This document shows, in pieces, positions 56,021 to 64,000 of a stretch of 64,000 nt of DNA. The stretch is taken from positions 12,432-76,431 of the forward strand of contig RWJK01000664.1 in NCBI GenBank assembly GCA_004335835.1, written 5' to 3'. This stretch comes from Scenedesmus sp. ARA3. Its lineage: Eukaryota; Chlorophyta; Chlorophyceae; Sphaeropleales; Scenedesmaceae. A program made the position numbers and the translations under genes. The stretch's first letter is position 1, and each line of letters opens with the position of its first letter. The notes beneath the pieces were generated by a model. The model saw only the letters and a list, made by a program, of their open reading frames with translations. It was not told the DNA's origin and did not search any database.

Positions 56021-58374
56021 CCTGATGCTCCCACGCCTGCTGCCGCTGCGGGGGCACTAGCCTGCTGCCACGCACCAAGGTGCAAGTGGCTCTCCTGCAG
56101 CTCAGGCAGCTGTGCCAGCCCCTGCTGCTGCTGCTGCTGCTGCTGCTGCCGCCTGCTCATTGGTTCAAGCAGCCTCTTCAGCAGAGCCATGTCTGCACTG
56201 CCCGCCCTGCCAGCCACAACGCCAGCATCCCTTGAAGCAGCAGCACCGCCACCTGCTGCTGCCTCTCCCACTGCAGCAGGCACATGTGCTCTGCCAAGCA
56301 GCGCAGGTGCTGCAGGCAGTGGCGGCAGCTGCCCCCACCGCAGCTGCGCTGCTGCTGCCCTGGGCCCAGCCGCAGACTGCGCTGTGGGCACTGCCACAGC
56401 TGCTGCGAGGGGCGTTGCTGAGCCAGGGACACCAGCCCAGCCGTGTGCTGCACCTAGCCCTGATGCCAGCTCAGGCTGCTGGAACAGCTGCCTGCTAGCG
56501 CCGTGCTGATGCTGCTGCTGCCTAGGGTGCTGCTGCGGCAGGCAGGTGGGCAGCCCGCCCAACGCTGCACTGACGTCCACCTCAGCAAAGGGTGACACAC
56601 CACTGCCCGGCGCTGCTGCTGCCGCGCTGTGTGCCAGCAGCAGCTGGTGCCCCAGCTGCAGGTGCAGGTCACTCTCAGCCACCATGCGCTGCGCGTCAGC
56701 CGCCAGCTGCTGCAGCTCAGCCACGCCCTGCATGCTGCTGCTGAGCCTGCTGCTGTGCAGCAGCAGGCTGCTGGGGCTGGCCAGCTCAGCGATAAGGTCC
56801 TCTGCTGACGTGCCTGATGCGGATGCACCAGTCACACCTGAAGCATAGCTGGCAGTGCGGTCTGCTGCGGCTGCTGCTGCCCTTGCAGATTGAGCTGGCA
56901 ATGGGCTGATCCTGCCACTGCCACCACCAGCTGCAGCAGCGGTAGCAGCGCCAAACTGCTGCTGCTGTTGCTGGGAAGAGCGCAGCAGTGCCTGCAGCTG
57001 CCCTGCGGAGCCGCGCCGCCTTGACACCGCCCCATGCGGACCGCCAAGAGCAGCAGCAGAGCGCTGCAGTGCAACCGAGGCAGCAGGTTGGGGCACAATG
57101 GGTGCTGCAGCTGCTGCTGCTGACATCATCGGAATGCCAGGCAGCAGACTGCCGCTGCTGCTGCGCCGCATATGCCCTAGCGACACGTGTGCATTGAGTG
57201 CTGTGCTTGTTGCCAGCAGCTGCATTGCACTTGGGCAGCTGCTGGCGCCACCAGCTGCTCCAAACTCTGCTGCTGCTGCTGCTGCTGAGGCTGCGGGTAC
57301 TGCCAGTGAGGAGCTGCGTGTGTGCTGTGGCTGCTGCTGCGCCAGCAGTGAGGGCAGCAGGTGCTGGCGCAGGTGGTGGGGGCTGGGGGCCCTAGCAGGT
57401 GGCGCAGGCATGGCTGCTGCTGCTGCTGCACTTGAGGGTGGTGGTGGCGACAGTGGAGGTAGGGAACAGCTGCTGCGCACGCTGCCCGGCAGGGATGGGG
57501 GCAGCAGTGCTGCTGAGGCTGGGGCTGGCGGCCAGGTGATGCATGAGGAGGTGGGCGGCAGCATGCAGCCTGATGTAGGGGCGGATGAGGCGGCTGCTGC
57601 TGCTGATGGTGCTGCTGGTGCAGAGGCTGCGGAGGATGGTGGGCCTGGGGGTGTCCTTCTCTGCTGCTGCTGCTGCCGCTGCTGCTGCTGCTGCTTGGGA
57701 TGTGGCTGCAGGGCACCTGCATTGCTGGTGCTGCTCAGGGGCTGCAGCAGCAGCGCAATGCCTTGGCTGGCTGGTGCTGCTGGCGCTGCTGCCAGCTCCT
57801 GTGTTGATAATGTTGGCACCTGCTGGCTGCCAGATGCAGCAGGGAAGCTGCCTGCATGCGTCTTTTCCTGCTCCTGCTGCTGCTGCTGCCGCTGCTGCTG
57901 GTGGTGGTCAGGGCTGCTGCTTGGCTCCCAGTCCATCGGCGCAGCCACATCCTCAACTGCTGCTGCCTGACGCTGCTTACTGTAAGCACCAACAGATGGC
58001 TGCTGCTGCTGTTGAGTGCTGCCGTCACTCTTGCGGCTGCGCTTGGCTTCATGCCCTGCCTCCTGCTCCTCATCTGGCTGCACTACTGCAGCAGCCAGTG
58101 CGGCTGGCAGGCTGCTGGCGCGAGCAGTGCCACCACCAGCAGCAGCAGCAGCAGCAGCGGCATTGCTGCCTGCAGCAGCAGCCTCGGCAGATGCAGGCTG
58201 AGCCAGCAGCGCTGCTGCCATGCTGCCCTGCCTCTCAGCAGCAGCTGCTGCTGGCTCCATGCTAGCTAGGGCAGCAAAGGGAGAGGTGATGTTGCTGGGA
58301 GCACAACAGGCAGCTGCTGCTGGCCCTGCTGGCTCGGCTGCTGCTGCTGCAGCAAAAGGGCTGCTCATAGGCAC

Positions 58375-58411
<37 letters not shown>

Positions 58412-58484
58412 GGGGGCCGTGGCTTCCTCACTTTTACACGGCGCTGCTGTGGGCTGCGCAAATGCCAGGCTTGCTGCTGCTGCC

Positions 58485-58533
<49 letters not shown>

Positions 58534-59171
58534 GCTGTGGTGAGCAGCCGCACGCTGGTTTCCTGCAGGGAACTGCTGCTGCTGCTGCTGCTGCTGCTGG
58601 TTGAGGCTGCCGCTGCTGGGCCTGCGGGGTGGTGTGCCTCCTGCCCCTGCCGGGCTGCTGCTGCTCCTCCTGCTGAGCTGAATCCCCAGGCTGTCTGTGG
58701 CTGCTGCCACCGCCTCGTCCAGCACCTGCTGCGAGCTGGCCCTGCCGCCTGTGGACATGCTCACCAGCACAGCTGAGGCCTCCAGCACGTCCATGCCGGC
58801 TGGCACTGCAGGAGCGGAGCCTGCAGAGCCAGCTGCGCAGCGCGGCGCTGCTGGCTCGGCTGGGGCCGCAGCCACTGGTGCTGCTGCTGCAGGCCCTGCC
58901 TGCGCTGCGCCTGCTGCTGCCTGCAGGCCTGATGGGGAGCACGGCGCTGGCTGCCCTGGGGCTGCGGTGCCTGGTGAAGGCGCTGCAGGCGCTGCAGGGG
59001 CAGAGCCTGCTGATGCTGGCGCTGGGGAGCGCCGTGCTGCATCATGTCGGGCCGTTGTGGCTGGCAGCGGCGCTGAGGCTGCAGCTGGCGGTGGTGGGGT
59101 GGTTGCTGGTGGTGGGGCGTGGGGGTGGGGGGAGGAGGCAGCAGGTGGAGGTGCCTGTGAGAAGGGACTGC

Positions 59172-59205
<34 letters not shown>

Positions 59206-59664
59206 TGCTGCTGTTGGTCGAGTGCGCTGTGGCATTGCTGTCAGGTGTCCCGCAGCTGCATTGCAGGGTGACTGCGCCGGGCTGCTGCTGTTGTGCAGCG
59301 GTGCTGCTGCCGCCATCGGGCCCTGCAGGACACTTGCTGGCTGCTGTTCTTGTTTACTTGGCTGCTGGGCTTGCTGCTGGAAGGGCGAGGTTGGTGGCGT
59401 GGCTGCCGGTGGGCTGGCCCCTGGCTGCTGCCGCATGTAGCGCGACAGCAGCTGCTTCAGCTGCACACTGCTCAGGCCAGCCGCCTGCTGCTGGGGCTGC
59501 TGCTGCTGCTGCTGCTGCTCTGCTGGCTGCATTGTAGATGAACGAGTAGAAAACTTACCAGCAGTTGGCTGGGCAGGCTGCTGCTGTGGCTTCCCTGGCA
59601 GCTGCAGCTGCAAGCATTGGACAGGCTGGGGTGGTGACGTCGCTGCTGCTGCAGCCAGCTCCAA
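55864..59664 (-). CDS. Gln/Ala/Ser-rich low-complexity protein, function unknown (about 1200 aa)
   Basis: A single frame of 1266 codons ends in TGA at 55864. Its first codon at 59664 is TTG, so either translation starts at an internal ATG (for example about 59533) or an upstream exon exists. The protein is dominated by poly-Q, poly-A and Ser/Pro runs. The least repetitive parts are near the N-terminus (SSVQLKQLLSRYMRQQ), a middle stretch (GMDVLEASAVLVSMSTGGR...LDEAVAAATDSLGIQLSRRSSS), basic KVRKPRPP, and short Ser-rich phospho-site-like motifs (MRRSSSGSLLPG, RSASLPLPPGGLM). This suits a transcription or mRNA regulator with phase-separating tracts, but no domain is recognised. A GTAAGT...TGCAG segment of 32 bp lies at about 59534-59565. 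Confidence 0.6.
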
Positions 59665-60988
59665 GCCTTTGGGAGCACCACCAGCAGCGCAAAGACGCAG
59701 TTGTCAGCGATTACAACAGACGAGATGAAAACAATGTGACGCGTAAAATTAGCAGCATGCAACCGCACAGCTCCTTAGCGCCTGCTGCTGCTGCTCGGAG
59801 CTGCTACTGCTGCAATAGACCGGTTGTGCAGCATGCGGCTTGTATTTCAACATCCAAATGTAGCGTTTCGTACCTCAGAAGCTTCATAGCGGGCGGTCAG
59901 GCGAAAATCATTGGCGTGACCTGTGCAACGCTTGCCCAACATGACGTGGCATAGGAGCTGCGAAAGAGGTTGCCTGCCAGCGGTTAGAGGGCTTGATTGC
60001 CTGTATGAGTGGTTGTGAAGGCAACTCGCTAGGTGTTCCGCTGCGGAGATCTGGTCGGGTACAGTGACAACCTTGGATGGCGTGAGGGGGCCCCTGATGT
60101 TGCGGCGTGCATTGCAGATCACGTGGTCGTCGGCGATACATGCATGTGCCATACTGAGGCGCTCTGCAGCATAATGGTTTGTCAAACCTATTGTTTTATG
60201 GTTACCGGTTCCTGTACATGCCAGCAGTGTGCAGCAGTAGCAGCTGCGCAGCTGGTCGAGGCAATGCCAGCAGCAAGGCAGCACTGGCAGCTGTAAACGA
60301 GAGCTCTGCTATGGCTTGAGCCCGCTGAAGCCTGATGAACTACATAATAGGTTACGTGTGGATGTGGGTGTCATTGGGCCAACTGTCACCAGTGTACAAG
60401 ATGACCATCATCACATAGTCCAGGGTTCGACCATCATCACCTTGAAAGTGCATCGCATGGCGCCAGTCAAATACAACACAATGCGCAACGTCTTATAGGC
60501 CAGCTGCCACAACTAGCGTAGCTGTTGCCCGTGGCACCCCCAAGACAACTCCAGCATGCACAAGACCAGGTCCCTGCTGCACAGGAGCATCTGCAACGGC
60601 AGTGGCCAAGCGACCTGATTGCACTCCAGCAACAGCCGTGTGACCACGACACATCCCTGGCATGACCAGCCAAGTGCTGCATGCCTGAAGGGCACACACA
60701 CGCTGCGAGGGCGCTGCGTCAACCACCAGCAGGCACATCAGGCTCAAGGTGTTGGTGCACTTGAGCCAAAAAAACATCCACTTTGTTCCCTTGAACACTG
60801 CCAAGCTCAAGTCCACCACCAGCAGCAACCAGCGGTGGTGTCTGCAATGCCCAGTCTGCTGTGGTTCCTCGCTACTACTGACAAACCTGGCCCTCAGCAG
60901 GGCCAACACCTGCTGCGACGCGAGCAGCTCATGCCCAACCCTTGATGGCCGCTAGCTGCTAAAACCCAGCCCACGCTGCTCAGCCCGC
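59665..60988. other. Intergenic region
   Basis: It lies between the second Gln-rich gene and the RPT4 stop. It probably contains the 5' exon or promoter of the former and the RPT4 3' UTR. I see no convincing additional exon or RNA gene. Confidence 0.4.
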
Positions 60989-63888
<2,900 letters not shown>

Positions 63889-64000
63889 CTGCTCCCTGCT
63901 TCCCTCCCACTTCAGCAGCTGAATGCCCACGCACCCCAACACGCCCCCAAACAACACCACAGCCACTGTCTAATCGGCCCCACAGCAACAAACCATTGCC

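Overview
This is nuclear DNA from a eukaryote, almost certainly a GC-rich, CAG/CTG-repeat-laden chlorophyte green alga, probably Chlorophyceae (lineage is inference). The evidence is many short phase-consistent exons with canonical GT..AG introns, poly-Q/poly-A/poly-S tracts, a HUP1-type sugar transporter, plastid-transit-like N-termini on two aquaporins, and no bacterial operon structure. Genes lie on both strands and are separated by 0.5-4.5 kb of non-coding DNA. I rebuilt gene models by hand from splice sites, reading phase and family conservation. Every full model listed closes in frame.

Layout: 390-4842 (-) a 1149-aa glutamine-rich protein of unknown function. 5903-7795 (-) ALG7/DPAGT1, first step of N-glycan synthesis (first exon not found). 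9441-13972 (+) a phytanoyl-CoA-dioxygenase-like Fe(II)/2-oxoglutarate enzyme. 14-19.6 kb, mostly non-coding, with unassigned exons of one or two unknown minus-strand genes. 20119-24107 (-) an enoyl-CoA hydratase/isomerase. 24513-30483 (+) a secreted or vacuolar serine carboxypeptidase (S10) with all three catalytic residues. 32258-34368 and 36120-38341 (-) two tandem aquaporin (MIP) genes with nearly identical exons and diverged introns. 41078-45820 (-) a hexose/H+ symporter of the MFS sugar-transporter family. 48166-51372 (-) class I fructose-bisphosphate aldolase without an obvious transit peptide. 55864-59664 (-) a second very large Gln/Ala/Ser-rich protein. 60989-63888 (-) proteasome ATPase RPT4, cut by the right edge and carrying an N gap in one intron.

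The genes are unrelated housekeeping or metabolic functions and form no pathway cluster.

The most unusual feature runs through nearly all of them. Introns contain one to three diverged copies ('echoes') of the adjacent exon edge together with its splice site, typically 20-60 bp of exon plus the GT donor or AG acceptor, spaced about 60-200 bp apart. I count roughly 25-30 echoes in eight genes. Many would insert a premature stop or shift the frame if spliced. A second pattern is strand asymmetry: introns mostly carry CTG runs on the sense strand, often directly before the acceptor, where they form AG-free tracts, while exons carry CAG runs.
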